Below are positions 48,923 to 60,453 of a DNA stretch of 64,000 nucleotides, in pieces. Source of the DNA: Deinococcus planocerae (GTDB taxonomy: Bacteria; Deinococcota; Deinococci; Deinococcales; Deinococcaceae). Location: positions 62,001 to 126,000 of the forward strand of contig NZ_PNOR01000007.1 in assembly GCF_002869765.1 (NCBI RefSeq), read 5' to 3'. Each line of letters begins with the position of its first letter. Positions within the stretch are counted from its first letter, which is position 1. Position numbers and translations under genes: made by a program. The notes under the pieces are model-generated. The model was not told the origin of the DNA and ran no database searches. It saw nothing but the letters and a program-made list of their open reading frames with translations.

Positions 48923-49426
48923 GTGAGACAGCCCATCCCCCTCGCCCGACCTTCTTCGCCGCTGCTCACGGCTCTCGTGGGGCTGGTCCCCCTGGTGCTG
49001 TTGGGCAGCGCCTGGCTGCCGGTCGGCGAGCCCATGCCCCTGCCCGTCCGCCTCCTGTTCACGCTGATGGCTGCCGGGCTGATCGCGCTGTTTGTCTGGC
49101 TGCCCCGCCGCCTGGGCTACGCGCTGACCGACGAGGGGCTGGAGATTCGGCGAGCCTCGGGCACCTTCGTCTGGCCCTACCGCGACCTGCGGGCGGGCGC
49201 CACCGCTCACGGCCTGGGCGTCAAGCAGGCGGGCGTGAATGCGCCGGGCTACTACTCTGGAGCCTTCGCGTGGCTGGGGGAAGGCCCGAACACCGTCCTG
49301 GCCCTCTCCTCATCCACCCGGGACGGCGTGCTGGTGACCTACCAGGGGAAGCGGTACTTTCTGACGCCCGCCGACTCGAACGCCTTCCTGCGCGAATTGC
49401 GGGCGCGGGGTGTGCCTGATGCCTGA
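48923..49426 (+). CDS. PH-domain membrane protein
   Basis: 167 aa. Two N-terminal helices (SPLLTALVGLVPLVLLGSAW; VRLLFTLMAAGLIALFVWLP) and a bacterial PH-like domain (YALTDEGLEIRRASGTFVWP; YRDLRAGATAHGL; VLVTYQGKRYFLTPADSNAF). Unknown role. Start GTG 48923 follows TATCAT (48911-48916) by exactly 6 nt, a leaderless GTG start. Divergent from the aldo/keto reductase, 77 nt between starts. Confidence 0.78.
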   Translation: MRQPIPLARPSSPLLTALVGLVPLVLLGSAWLPVGEPMPLPVRLLFTLMAAGLIALFVWLPRRLGYALTDEGLEIRRASGTFVWPYRDLRAGATAHGLGVKQAGVNAPGYYSGAFAWLGEGPNTVLALSSSTRDGVLVTYQGKRYFLTPADSNAFLRELRARGVPDA

Positions 49427-49591
49427 CCCGGCCTCACTCCTCGCGCGCCACTTGCTCTGTCACCGCCCGAGGCGGATTTTTGTCGCTCTCCAAGTGAAAG
49501 CCTCCGCGGCGTGATCATCAAACCTTGAAATCCCGCGCTGGCTTGCGGAAATGAGGCGCGTCCATCCCTCACCCTGCGCCCAGGAGGCCCC

Positions 49592-50020
49592 ATGAACAAG
49601 AAACCCGAGGAGAAGTACACCGACCCCGAACTGCGCGAACGGCTCAAGGACGAGATCATGCAGTCCGACAAGGGCGGCGCGCCCGGGCAGTGGTCGGCGC
49701 GCAAGAGCCAACTCCTCGTCCGCGAGTACGAGGCGCACGGCGGCGGTTACATCGGGGAAAAGGACGAGGCCGCCCGCTCGCTCGAACACTGGACCGAGCA
49801 AGACTGGCAGACCGTGGACGGCGACGACCACGCCCGGCACAGGAACAGCGTGAGCCGTTACCTCCCCAAGGCGGTGTGGGAGGCCCTGACCCCCGAGGAA
49901 CGCCGCGAGGCCGAGCAGAGCAAGGTGCGCGGCTCGAAAGAAGGCGAGCAGCACGTGGACTGGCCCCCCGCCGTCCGGCGCGCGATGGAGCGCTTCGAGA
50001 AGGAGCAGGGCGGCAAATAG
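49592..50020 (+). CDS. Hydrophilic conserved-type protein, 142 aa
   Basis: Begins MNKKPEEKYTDPELRERLKD and contains DKGGAPGQWSARKSQLLVRE, KDEAARSLEHWTEQDW and a C-terminal EGEQHVDWPPAVRRAMERFE. The DKGGxPGQWSARK motif is one I associate with a small DUF family found in many bacteria (possibly DUF5872), but I cannot confirm the number. Cytoplasmic, charged, no membrane segments. Strong AGGAGG Shine-Dalgarno at 49580-49585, 6 nt before the ATG. Confidence 0.75.
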   Translation: MNKKPEEKYTDPELRERLKDEIMQSDKGGAPGQWSARKSQLLVREYEAHGGGYIGEKDEAARSLEHWTEQDWQTVDGDDHARHRNSVSRYLPKAVWEALTPEERREAEQSKVRGSKEGEQHVDWPPAVRRAMERFEKEQGGK

Positions 50021-50072
50021 GGCGCTGCTGCCGGGGGAGGTCGGTCGTCACCGCCCCATTGAGCGTATAAAG

Positions 50073-50101
50073 TTGACAACGAATGCATCCCGCGCTATCT
50101 T
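50073..50101 (+). promoter_or_regulatory. Near-consensus sigma-70-type promoter
   Basis: TTGACA (50073-50078), a 17-nt spacer, and TATCTT (50096-50101). Predicted transcription start is about 50107-50109. The intrinsic terminator at 50113 follows at once and no ORF lies between them. Confidence 0.6.
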
Positions 50102-50112
50102 TCTTCATATCA

Positions 50113-50135
50113 CCGCCCAAGAGGGCGGCTTTTTT
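50113..50135 (+). terminator. Classic intrinsic terminator
   Basis: CCGCCC (50113-50118), loop AAGA, GGGCGG (50123-50128), then C and six T. It sits just downstream of a near-consensus promoter and about 90 nt after the stop of the gene at 49592, which it may also terminate. Confidence 0.85.
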
Positions 50136-50210
50136 GTGCCGGTCCGTGACCTCCTGCCGGGTTCGGAGGACCGGCGGGGCTCACCGGCCCGCGCCCCGAC
50201 GGGTTGCGGT

Positions 50211-50612
50211 TCACTCCGGTGCTGGTTTACGTCCTGTCACGGGGCGCCCGGCCTCCGACCACGCCTTCATCCCGCCGTCCAGGTGAGCGACGTTCGTGTA
50301 GCCCATCTGCCGGAGGGTGTCGGCGGCGAGGGCGGAGCGGCCCCCGGAGGCACAGTGCAGGATGAGGCGGCGGCCAGGGTCGAACTCGGGCCGGTGGTAC
50401 GGGCTCGTCGGGTCGGCCCAGAACTCCAGCATTCCGCGTGGCGCGGCCACGGCACCGGGAATAACGCCCGTCTGGTCCTGCTCGCCGGGTTCGCGCAGAT
50501 CGACCAGCACGGCGTCCCCACGCTCCAGCTCGGCGGCGACCTGATCAGCGGAGAGGTTCTCGACGCGTTGCCTGGCCTCCTGAACCATCTGCATAGCCGT
50601 CTTCGGTGACAT
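50211..50612 (-). CDS. Rhodanese-like sulfurtransferase
   Basis: 133 aa, single rhodanese domain: LSADQVAAELERGDAVLVDL, REPGEQDQTGVIPGAVAAPR, active-site Cys in LILHCASGGRSALAADTLRQ, and MGYTNVAHLDGGMKAWSEAG. The active-site loop CASGGRSA has the standard length of a sulfurtransferase. It may carry persulfide sulfur for thiolation or detoxification. Start ATG 50612, preceded by GGAGGG. Downstream lies a long hairpin (50137-50176) shared with the opposing strand. Confidence 0.88.
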   Translation of the reverse strand: MSPKTAMQMVQEARQRVENLSADQVAAELERGDAVLVDLREPGEQDQTGVIPGAVAAPRGMLEFWADPTSPYHRPEFDPGRRLILHCASGGRSALAADTLRQMGYTNVAHLDGGMKAWSEAGRPVTGRKPAPE

Positions 50613-50760
50613 GACACCCTCCTTGCGACCGTCAGGGATCGCTCCCGCGGAGGAAGCGTCCCCTTCACAGGGTGATCCTGAAGCACGAGGACGAGATGAG
50701 GCGTAACCTCTCACCCCTCCGAAAAGCAGTGTCCCGCAGCCTCACCGCAAGACAGCCCGT

Positions 50761-51357
50761 TCATGTCCGTCGAGGAACGGGAAACACCAGCCGGAAGTCC
50801 GGCACCCCCAGCGTCAGGTGCGGACGGACGGAGACGAGAGGGGGGTGAAGACCGTCCACGTGCAGGACGGTGAGGCGGGCGGGGGTGACGTGTCCCTGCG
50901 CGCTCGGTGTCGTGAAGAGCCAGCCCTCGTCCCCATCCAGCGCGGGCTGCGCCAGCGTTCGCAGCGGAGCGGGGACGAGTGCGGTGGTCACCGGGAGACG
51001 GAGGCCGCCCCACCGGTAAGCGAGGTGCGCGACCCCCCGCCCGTCCGCCCCGGTCACGCGCACCTGACCGCGGCCCGGCTCCCCCTCCCACTCGAATCCG
51101 GCGGGCCGCTTGGGAATGCCCCAGTTGCGGCGGCCCCCCGCCACGCTCGCGCGCGTGCTGACCACGATGGACCGCACCTGTGGGCGCGGCCCGGCGGGGC
51201 TGGCGACCGGAGCCTCCACCCACAGCAACTCGTCGTAGGGGCCGACCGGGGAAGACGCGTAGCGCACCAGCATCAGCGCCCCGAGCGGGAGATGCGGCGC
51301 GGGCGCGTAGAGCGCGACGAGGCCGTGCCCACGCAGGGTCCAGGGGGGCGGCGTCAT
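50761..51357 (-). CDS. Acetoacetate-decarboxylase-like protein
   Basis: 198 aa. SSPVGPYDELLWVEAPV and RRNWGIPKRPAGFEWEGEPG match the ADC-superfamily pattern, with the lysine of GIPKRPA at the position of the Schiff-base lysine. RSIVVSTRASVAGGRR precedes it. It may be a decarboxylase, aldolase-dehydratase relative or a non-catalytic family member. TACCCT on the minus strand (51364-51369) lies 6 nt before the ATG, in a mirror-image promoter shared with the VOC gene. Confidence 0.75.
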   Translation of the reverse strand: MTPPPWTLRGHGLVALYAPAPHLPLGALMLVRYASSPVGPYDELLWVEAPVASPAGPRPQVRSIVVSTRASVAGGRRNWGIPKRPAGFEWEGEPGRGQVRVTGADGRGVAHLAYRWGGLRLPVTTALVPAPLRTLAQPALDGDEGWLFTTPSAQGHVTPARLTVLHVDGLHPPLVSVRPHLTLGVPDFRLVFPVPRRT

Positions 51358-51386
51358 GGGGGCAGGGTACGCGCTAGCCTGCCCCC
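51358..51386. promoter_or_regulatory. 29-bp mirror-image divergent leaderless promoter
   Basis: Between two divergent ATGs: 6-nt gap, TACCCT on the minus strand (51364-51369), five bases (CGCGC), TAGCCT on the plus strand (51375-51380), 6-nt gap. Each -35 region must lie inside the other gene's first codons, so the two transcripts cannot be initiated independently at the same moment. Confidence 0.6.
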
Positions 51387-51749
<363 letters not shown>

Positions 51750-51751
51750 AA

Positions 51752-51797
51752 GCGGAAGGCAGATGGCCCGGGAGTGCTCCCGCCATCTGCCTTCCGC
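51752..51797. terminator. Long perfect palindrome between convergent genes
   Basis: GCGGAAGGCAGATGG (51752-51766) pairs with CCATCTGCCTTCCGC (51783-51797), 15 bp without a mismatch; CGGGAG/CTCCCG continues the stem inside. Both flanks carry CCTT or TTC tracts. It probably terminates both the VOC and the AI-2E genes, and resembles a family of GGAAGGC-rich intergenic repeats (a related start occurs near 10371). Confidence 0.75.
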
Positions 51798-51818
51798 CTT
51801 CGACCTTCTGCGCCCCAA

Positions 51819-52934
<1,116 letters not shown>

Positions 52935-53005
52935 GCCGCCCATGATATGGACTCGCCGCGCCGGACCCCTCCCATCCCGGTCACGGGTCGGGCCCGCGCC
53001 TCTGC

Positions 53006-53011
53006 TACAGT
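53006..53011 (+). promoter_or_regulatory. -10 box of the cysS leader transcript
   Basis: TACAGT, then 6 nt, then the ATG of the Cys-Cys leader peptide at 53018. Same spacing as the leaderless genes in this window. Confidence 0.65.
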
Positions 53012-53017
53012 GACCCC

Positions 53018-53059
53018 ATGTCCAGCGACCCCATGACCTTCGCCTGTTGCCTTCCCTAG
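53018..53059 (+). CDS. Leaderless Cys-Cys leader peptide upstream of cysS
   Basis: Reads [13 protein letters not shown] then TAG (14 codons including stop). Two adjacent cysteine codons, TGT TGC, at 53045-53050. The ATG lies at the expected 5' end of the mRNA. Only 17 nt separate the stop from an intrinsic terminator, and cysS begins 19 nt after the T-tract. By analogy with amino-acid operon leaders, ribosome progress through the Cys codons should decide whether the terminator forms. Confidence 0.7.
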   Translation: MSSDPMTFACCLP

Positions 53060-53076
53060 CGGTCAGCAGCGCCCCT

Positions 53077-53120
53077 GCCGCCGCGCCCCCCCTCGATGTG
53101 GTGCGGCGGCTTCCTTTGTT
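53077..53120 (+). terminator. Attenuator-type terminator in the cysS leader
   Basis: GCCGCCGC (53077-53084) pairs with GCGGCGGC (53103-53110); the stem extends inward to 11 bp with one G-U pair. The U-rich tract TTCCTTTGTT (53111-53120) follows. Being upstream of cysS and downstream of its promoter, it must be overridden for expression. A short GCGG at 53059-53062 could pair with its 5' arm, but no long antiterminator is apparent. Confidence 0.7.
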
Positions 53121-53138
53121 CCCCTGCCAGGAGTCCCC

Positions 53139-54614
<1,476 letters not shown>

Positions 54615-54630
54615 GCCTCGCCCCGCAGGG

Positions 54631-54664
54631 TGTCAGAAAGTTGTCAGGACTCCCTGCCTATCCT
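54631..54664 (+). promoter_or_regulatory. TGTCAG direct repeat with -10 box (Pho-box-like promoter)
   Basis: TGTCAG at 54631-54636 and 54642-54647 (11-bp period), then 11 nt, then TATCCT at 54659-54664. The spacing matches activator boxes that replace a -35, such as Pho boxes. The same repeat occurs at 18750-18766. Confidence 0.45.
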
Positions 54665-54670
54665 GAGGGC

Positions 54671-54741
54671 GAGCGGTGAACCCTTCACCCTCTTTCCCTC
54701 CCCGTAGAAGACGCGCCACCCTCCCCGGCGCGTCTTCTTGT
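54671..54741 (+). ncRNA. Candidate short RNA of about 70 nt between cysS and DUF697 gene
   Basis: Predicted start about 7 nt after TATCCT. It contains the hairpin GGTGAA-CCC-TTCACC (54675-54689), a C/T-rich single-stranded stretch, and ends at the terminator 54708-54741. The next gene (54816) has its own leaderless promoter after the terminator, so this transcript would not encode it. Prediction from sequence only. Confidence 0.35.
54708..54741 (+). terminator. Intrinsic terminator after cysS
   Basis: AAGACGCGCC (54708-54717) pairs with GGCGCGTCTT (54727-54736), 10-bp perfect stem with a 9-nt loop, followed by CTTGTTGT. Confidence 0.85.
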
Positions 54742-54815
54742 TGTGGCGTGGAGCAAATAAACGCCGGGTCACCCCCGCCTCACCCGTGTGGGGAGCGCGG
54801 CGGTACACTCGCCCT

Positions 54816-55400
<585 letters not shown>

Positions 55401-55473
55401 GGCAAGAGCTTTCGGGTGGCCCGGGCCGCTCTCTTCTGGTTGGCGTGAAGAGGTCCGGCCTCTCCCCTGAGTC

Positions 55474-56283
55474 ATGATGGACTGGTCAGAGGAAGACTGG
55501 GACGGCTCCTGGCTCGTGATCCCCGACCTGCACGGGCACGCGACGCGGCTGCGAGCGGCGTTGCAAGTCGCAAACAGCATTCACCGCAGGTCCCGCCTCG
55601 TGTTTTTAGGCGACCTGATCGACGACTCGCCCCGCAGGCAGGAGGCGCGGCGGGCACGGGCCGACCCCGGAACAGCCGACGCCTCGCGCGAGGTGCTGGC
55701 GACGGTCCGCCGCCTCACCGAGTCGGGCCGCGCCGCCGTCCTCCTCGGCAACCATGAGGTGATGGCCGCTGCCGCCGTGCTGGACGACGACCGCGCGCTG
55801 ATGAACCTGTGGTGGAAGGTCGGTGGGCGCGAGGCCGCCGCGTCTTACGGTTGGGGCGGGAAGGGGGATGCGGGAGCCCTGGCCGGAGACCTGCGCTGGC
55901 TGAGGGAACACGGACGGCTGTGGCTGGAGGTCGGCCCACCGGGGGCCAGAGTGCTGCTCGCACACGCCACCCGTCCCAGCCCGCAACGCCTGGCGAGCGG
56001 GAAGAACCGGGCCGCCGACCTCTGGCCTTCCGATGCGGACGACGACGTGGTGTGGTTTCCCCTCGCGTTGCCCGGCGATCCCTCCACACGGCGACTCCAC
56101 CCCCTGCCCGAGGGCTACCGGGCGAGCGTCCACGGCCATATGGAGACACCAGACCTCCACCAGATGCCCGACCGGGAGGGAAAACCCGCCCTTCAGATCG
56201 ACCTGCATCCCGGCAAGGGGAAGGTGTGTCTGCTCCACATCGACGTGGACGGCGAGATAGAGCCGTATATCCGCCGGGTCTGA
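55474..56283 (+). CDS. Calcineurin-like (PPP/ApaH-type) metallophosphoesterase
   Basis: 269 aa. The five metal-binding blocks are visible: LVIPDLHGHATRL, LVFLGDLIDDSPR, AVLLGNHEVMA, VLLAHATRPSP, and ASVHGHMETPD. PPP-family members act as protein phosphatases or Ap4A hydrolases; the insertion SPRRQEARRARADPGTADAS after block two is unusual and contains no known motif. Start ATG 55474 or 55477. No convincing promoter; possibly read through from the DUF697 gene 73 nt upstream. Confidence 0.85.
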   Translation: MMDWSEEDWDGSWLVIPDLHGHATRLRAALQVANSIHRRSRLVFLGDLIDDSPRRQEARRARADPGTADASREVLATVRRLTESGRAAVLLGNHEVMAAAAVLDDDRALMNLWWKVGGREAAASYGWGGKGDAGALAGDLRWLREHGRLWLEVGPPGARVLLAHATRPSPQRLASGKNRAADLWPSDADDDVVWFPLALPGDPSTRRLHPLPEGYRASVHGHMETPDLHQMPDREGKPALQIDLHPGKGKVCLLHIDVDGEIEPYIRRV

Positions 56284-56318
56284 CTGATCTCCCCCTCTGC
56301 ACGAGCCCTCCAACGGCG

Positions 56319-56350
56319 AAGACTCCCACACCTTTCGGCCTGGGAGTCTT
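56319..56350. terminator. Bidirectional terminator between phosphatase and OYE genes
   Basis: AAGACTCCCA (56319-56328) pairs perfectly with TGGGAGTCTT (56341-56350), 10-bp stem, 12-nt loop, with A/T-ended stem on both strands (TCTTGAG and TCTTCGCC). Suits the convergent pair. Confidence 0.75.
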
Positions 56351-56365
56351 GAGAACCGTTCTGCC

Positions 56366-57487
56366 TCAGTCCAGCAGCGGGTGATCGGTGTACCCCTTCT
56401 CCTCGCCCTGGTAGAAGGTGGTGCGGTCGGGGGTGTTCAGGGGCGCACCGCGGCGGAACCGCTCGGGCAGGTCGGGGTTGGCGATGGAGGCGGACCCGAA
56501 GGACACGAGATCCGCGTGCCCCTGCTCGATGATCCAGCTCGCGCCCCGCACGTCGTGGAAGCCGCCATTCGCCATCACCGCCCCGCCGAAGGTCCGGCGC
56601 ACGAGCGGGAGCAGGGTGCGCTCCGGCAGCGCCGCGCCGCGCGTGGGCACGAACTCGGCGACGTGGACGTAACCGAGCCCCAAGGCGTTCAACTCCTCCA
56701 GCAGCCGGGTATACGTCGCCTCCAGGTTCTCGTCGCCGATCCCGGCGGCGCTTCCCGTGGGCGAGATGCGGTAGCCGACCCGCTCCGGCTCCCAGACCTC
56801 CAGCACGGCGCGCGTGACCTCCAGCGGCAGCCGCAGGCGGTTGTCGAGGGAGCCGCCGTACTCGTCGGTGCGGGCGTTGCTGCCCGTCAGGAGGAACTGT
56901 TCGAGCAGGTAGCCGTTCGCCCCGTGAATCTCCACCCCGTCGAAGCCTGCATCCCTCGCGTTTAGGGCGGCCTTGCGGTAGTCGGCGACGAGGCCGGGGA
57001 TTTCGGAAGTCTCCAGGGCGCGCGGCGTCACGAAGGGGTGGAAGCCGCCGTCGTAGCTCTTGTCGGGCGGCCCAGCGGGGATGGCGCTGGGGGCGACGGG
57101 CGTCTCGCCGTTCAGGTAGTCGGGGTGCGAGAGACGCCCGACATGCCACAGTTGCAGGAAGACGCGCCCGCCCCGCGCGTGGACCTCCTCCGTGATCGCC
57201 CGCCAGCCCGCCACCTGCTCGGGGCTGTAGATGCCGCTCGTGCGCGGGTAGCCCTTGCCCATAGGGCTGATCTGCGCCCCCTCGGTCAGGATCAGGCCGA
57301 AGCCCGCCCGCTGCGCGTAGTACTCGCGGACCAGAGGGCCGGGCACGTCCGTCCCCTCGTCGGCGCGGCTGCGGGTCAGGGGTGCGACCACCATGCGGTT
57401 TTTCAGCTTGTTCGGCCCGAGGCGAAAGGGCGTCAGGACGGCGGGCGTGGCGGTGGCCGTGTCCGACTTCGGTTCAAGTGTGGTCAT
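56366..57487 (-). CDS. Old yellow enzyme (NADH:flavin oxidoreductase, NemA-like)
   Basis: 373-aa FMN TIM barrel. LGPNKLKNRMVVAPLTRSRA at the N-terminus, GRVFLQLWHVGRLSHPDYL, substrate-binding His/Asn pair in GVEIHGANGYLLEQFLLTGS near residue 190, RTDEYGGSLDNRLRLPLEV and the phosphate-binding VMANGGF, DLVSFGSASIANPDLPERFR. Reduces activated alkenes, nitro esters or maleimides. GAGGAG Shine-Dalgarno 9-10 nt upstream. A palindromic site at 57556-57570 may be its operator. Confidence 0.93.
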   Translation of the reverse strand: MTTLEPKSDTATATPAVLTPFRLGPNKLKNRMVVAPLTRSRADEGTDVPGPLVREYYAQRAGFGLILTEGAQISPMGKGYPRTSGIYSPEQVAGWRAITEEVHARGGRVFLQLWHVGRLSHPDYLNGETPVAPSAIPAGPPDKSYDGGFHPFVTPRALETSEIPGLVADYRKAALNARDAGFDGVEIHGANGYLLEQFLLTGSNARTDEYGGSLDNRLRLPLEVTRAVLEVWEPERVGYRISPTGSAAGIGDENLEATYTRLLEELNALGLGYVHVAEFVPTRGAALPERTLLPLVRRTFGGAVMANGGFHDVRGASWIIEQGHADLVSFGSASIANPDLPERFRRGAPLNTPDRTTFYQGEEKGYTDHPLLD

Positions 57488-57555
57488 TGGTGGTACTCCT
57501 CTCTTGAGGGAGCGAGTATGACCGCACTCCCCAAGCTGGATTGGAAATCACACCG

Positions 57556-57570
57556 CTTTGTTAAACGAAG
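57556..57570. promoter_or_regulatory. Palindromic operator candidate upstream of OYE gene
   Basis: CTTTGTT-A-AACGAAG: two 7-nt arms with one mismatch around a central A, in a locally AT-rich patch 70 nt before the OYE start. OYE genes are often under TetR, MarR or HxlR-type repressors that use such sites. No regulator gene is adjacent. Confidence 0.35.
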
Positions 57571-57606
57571 TACGCACGTTCTGCCTCCCGCTTGACCCCC
57601 ACCGCT

Positions 57607-57855
57607 TCCCTGCGGCAGACTTCCCGCAGGCGTCGATCCGCAGGAGTACCGCGCCACGCACCCAGGAGCGAGCCTGAGACGGTGAGAGTCAGGCGGGGCC
57701 AGCAGCGCGGGAAGGGCGGCGGGGAGTCTGTTCAAAGTCACAAAAGTGCCAGCGTTGGCGAATTGCCGGGCTGGAACTGGGGTGGAACCGCGTGGAGCAT
57801 GACTTCTGCGTCCCCAGGCGAGCACTTCGCCGGGGCCGTTCTCTTTTGCCTCCCC
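57607..57855 (+). promoter_or_regulatory. Glycine T-box riboswitch controlling glyS
   Basis: The T-box core AACTGGGGTGGAACCGCG is at 57775-57792. The bulge UGGA (57783-57786) complements the UCCA 3' end of tRNA-Gly (discriminator U). Antiterminator: TGGGG (57778-57782) with CCCCA (57812-57816), and GCG (57790-57792) with CGT (57809-57811). Competing terminator: CCCC plus GGCGA (57812-57821) with TCGCC plus GGGG (57827-57835), then TTCTCTTTT. TTCCCGC (57621-57627) and GCGGGAA (57707-57713) may close Stem I. The exact specifier loop is not assigned. Confidence 0.85.
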
Positions 57856-57878
57856 GGCGGGTGCGGAAAGGAGAGGTT

Positions 57879-59392
<1,514 letters not shown>

Positions 59393-59393
<1 letters not shown>

Positions 59394-59683
59394 TGCCGGA
59401 GCGGCTAACCGTCTTCCTGATCGTAGACAACGAGCCGGACGCCGAGGATGACTTCTACGCCCTGACCGGCGTGGTGGAGCGGGAGGGCGAAGAGGAAGTC
59501 TGGCGTGGGCAGGAAGGTCGCTGGCTTCCGCTGGACCCAGACTGGCGCCAGCGGCGGCGGGAGGTGACGGAGGACGTGCGTGATCTGCTCGGTCCCGCCG
59601 ACTACTTCCTGCCCGTCGTGGTGCGGCCCCTGCCAGACGGCCTGCTAGACGGAGTGCCGCTGGGCTGGAAACTTCCTCTCTGA
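59393..59683 (+). CDS. Hypothetical 96-aa acidic protein coupled to glyS
   Basis: Unrecognised. MPERLTVFLIVDNEPDAEDD, then FYALTGVVEREGEEEVWRGQ and a Trp/Arg segment (RWLPLDPDWRQRRREV). The ATG overlaps the glyS stop as TGATG, so it is translated from the same mRNA and falls under the T-box too. Whether it is functionally tied to GlyRS is unknown. Confidence 0.6.
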
Positions 59684-59734
59684 ACATCCTCACATGCCCC
59701 ACTCAAGGGCGGGGTTTTGCTCGTATGCTCAGCT

Positions 59735-59947
59735 ATGCTCAAGATGAAAGCCGCCTGCGAGCATTGCCGGACGCCTCTGACCGCAGACGGCGAAGCGACG
59801 ATCTGCTCCTTTGAGTGCACCTTCTGCCCGGCCTGTGCCGAGGCGATGGATCACGTCTGTCCCAACTGTGGAGGTGAGCTGGTCACGCGGCCCCGGCGAA
59901 CCCGCTCACTCGTTTCGGCGGCCATAGGCCGGTTCACGCGGCGCTGA
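59735..59947 (+). CDS. DUF1272 cysteine-rich zinc-binding-type protein
   Basis: 70 aa. MLKMKAACEHCRTPLTADGE, then ATICSFECTFCPACAEAMDH and VCPNCGGELVTRPRRTR: four CxxC or C-type pairs spaced as in DUF1272, likely two zinc sites. Role unknown. TATGCT (59724-59729) ends 5 nt before the ATG, so the gene has its own leaderless promoter. Confidence 0.85.
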   Translation: MLKMKAACEHCRTPLTADGEATICSFECTFCPACAEAMDHVCPNCGGELVTRPRRTRSLVSAAIGRFTRR

Positions 59948-60453
59948 GAGGAAACGGGCACAACCCGGCATCCCGCTCCCCCTCGACCTCAGCGGGAGGG
60001 AGAAGGCATCGTCCCAGCAGGATTGCTGGTCACACGCCCCCTCACCCCGGCCCTCTCTGCAAGCAGCTCTACGAGTCCCGCAGGGGGAGAGGGAGAAAAG
60101 AAGCGGGAGCTGTTGCGCTATTCAAAACGTCTCTCCGGACGTCCGATGAGTGGCGGAGAGTGGACGGTCCTGGCCCACGGCCCCGCCTTGCTCGCGCAGC
60201 GAGACGGTGGGGTGGCGACTGGGACGCGACAAGATCACACCTTGCGTTCAGAAGAACCTAACCACCCGCACCGCCCGTGTGTCCTTGCCTAGCGCAGCGC
60301 CGCTCCCCCAGCCCCCTCCGGGGGTAGGGGGCTGGGGGGTGGGAGCCAACCGTGGCAAGTCGCCCGGCCAACCACAGAACCATTTCTCTGCCACCCAGAG
60401 AACTAACGAAGGTCCCCACAACACCTCCGCCTGCTTTCCCCTACCCTGATCCC
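59948..60453. repeat. 506-nt non-coding interval with four consecutive inverted repeats
   Basis: No gene seen. Four separate hairpins: CCCTCTC/GAGAGGG (60051-60057 with 60087-60093); CTCTCCG/CGGAGAG (60131-60137 with 60154-60160); CCCCGCC plus CTCGC with GCGAG plus GGTGGGG (60181-60212); and a perfect 13-bp stem CCCCCAGCCCCCT/AGGGGGCTGGGGG (60305-60317 with 60326-60338). They look like REP or SNR-type repeats; the 3' end carries the kynU promoter (TACCCT, 60442-60447). Confidence 0.6.

Noticed and set aside
54676..54760. Second Cys-Cys leader peptide (frame with SSCCGVEQ) after cysS
   Set aside because: The Cys codons come from the T-rich tail of an intrinsic terminator, and the frame runs on without a nearby stop or a regulated terminator behind it.
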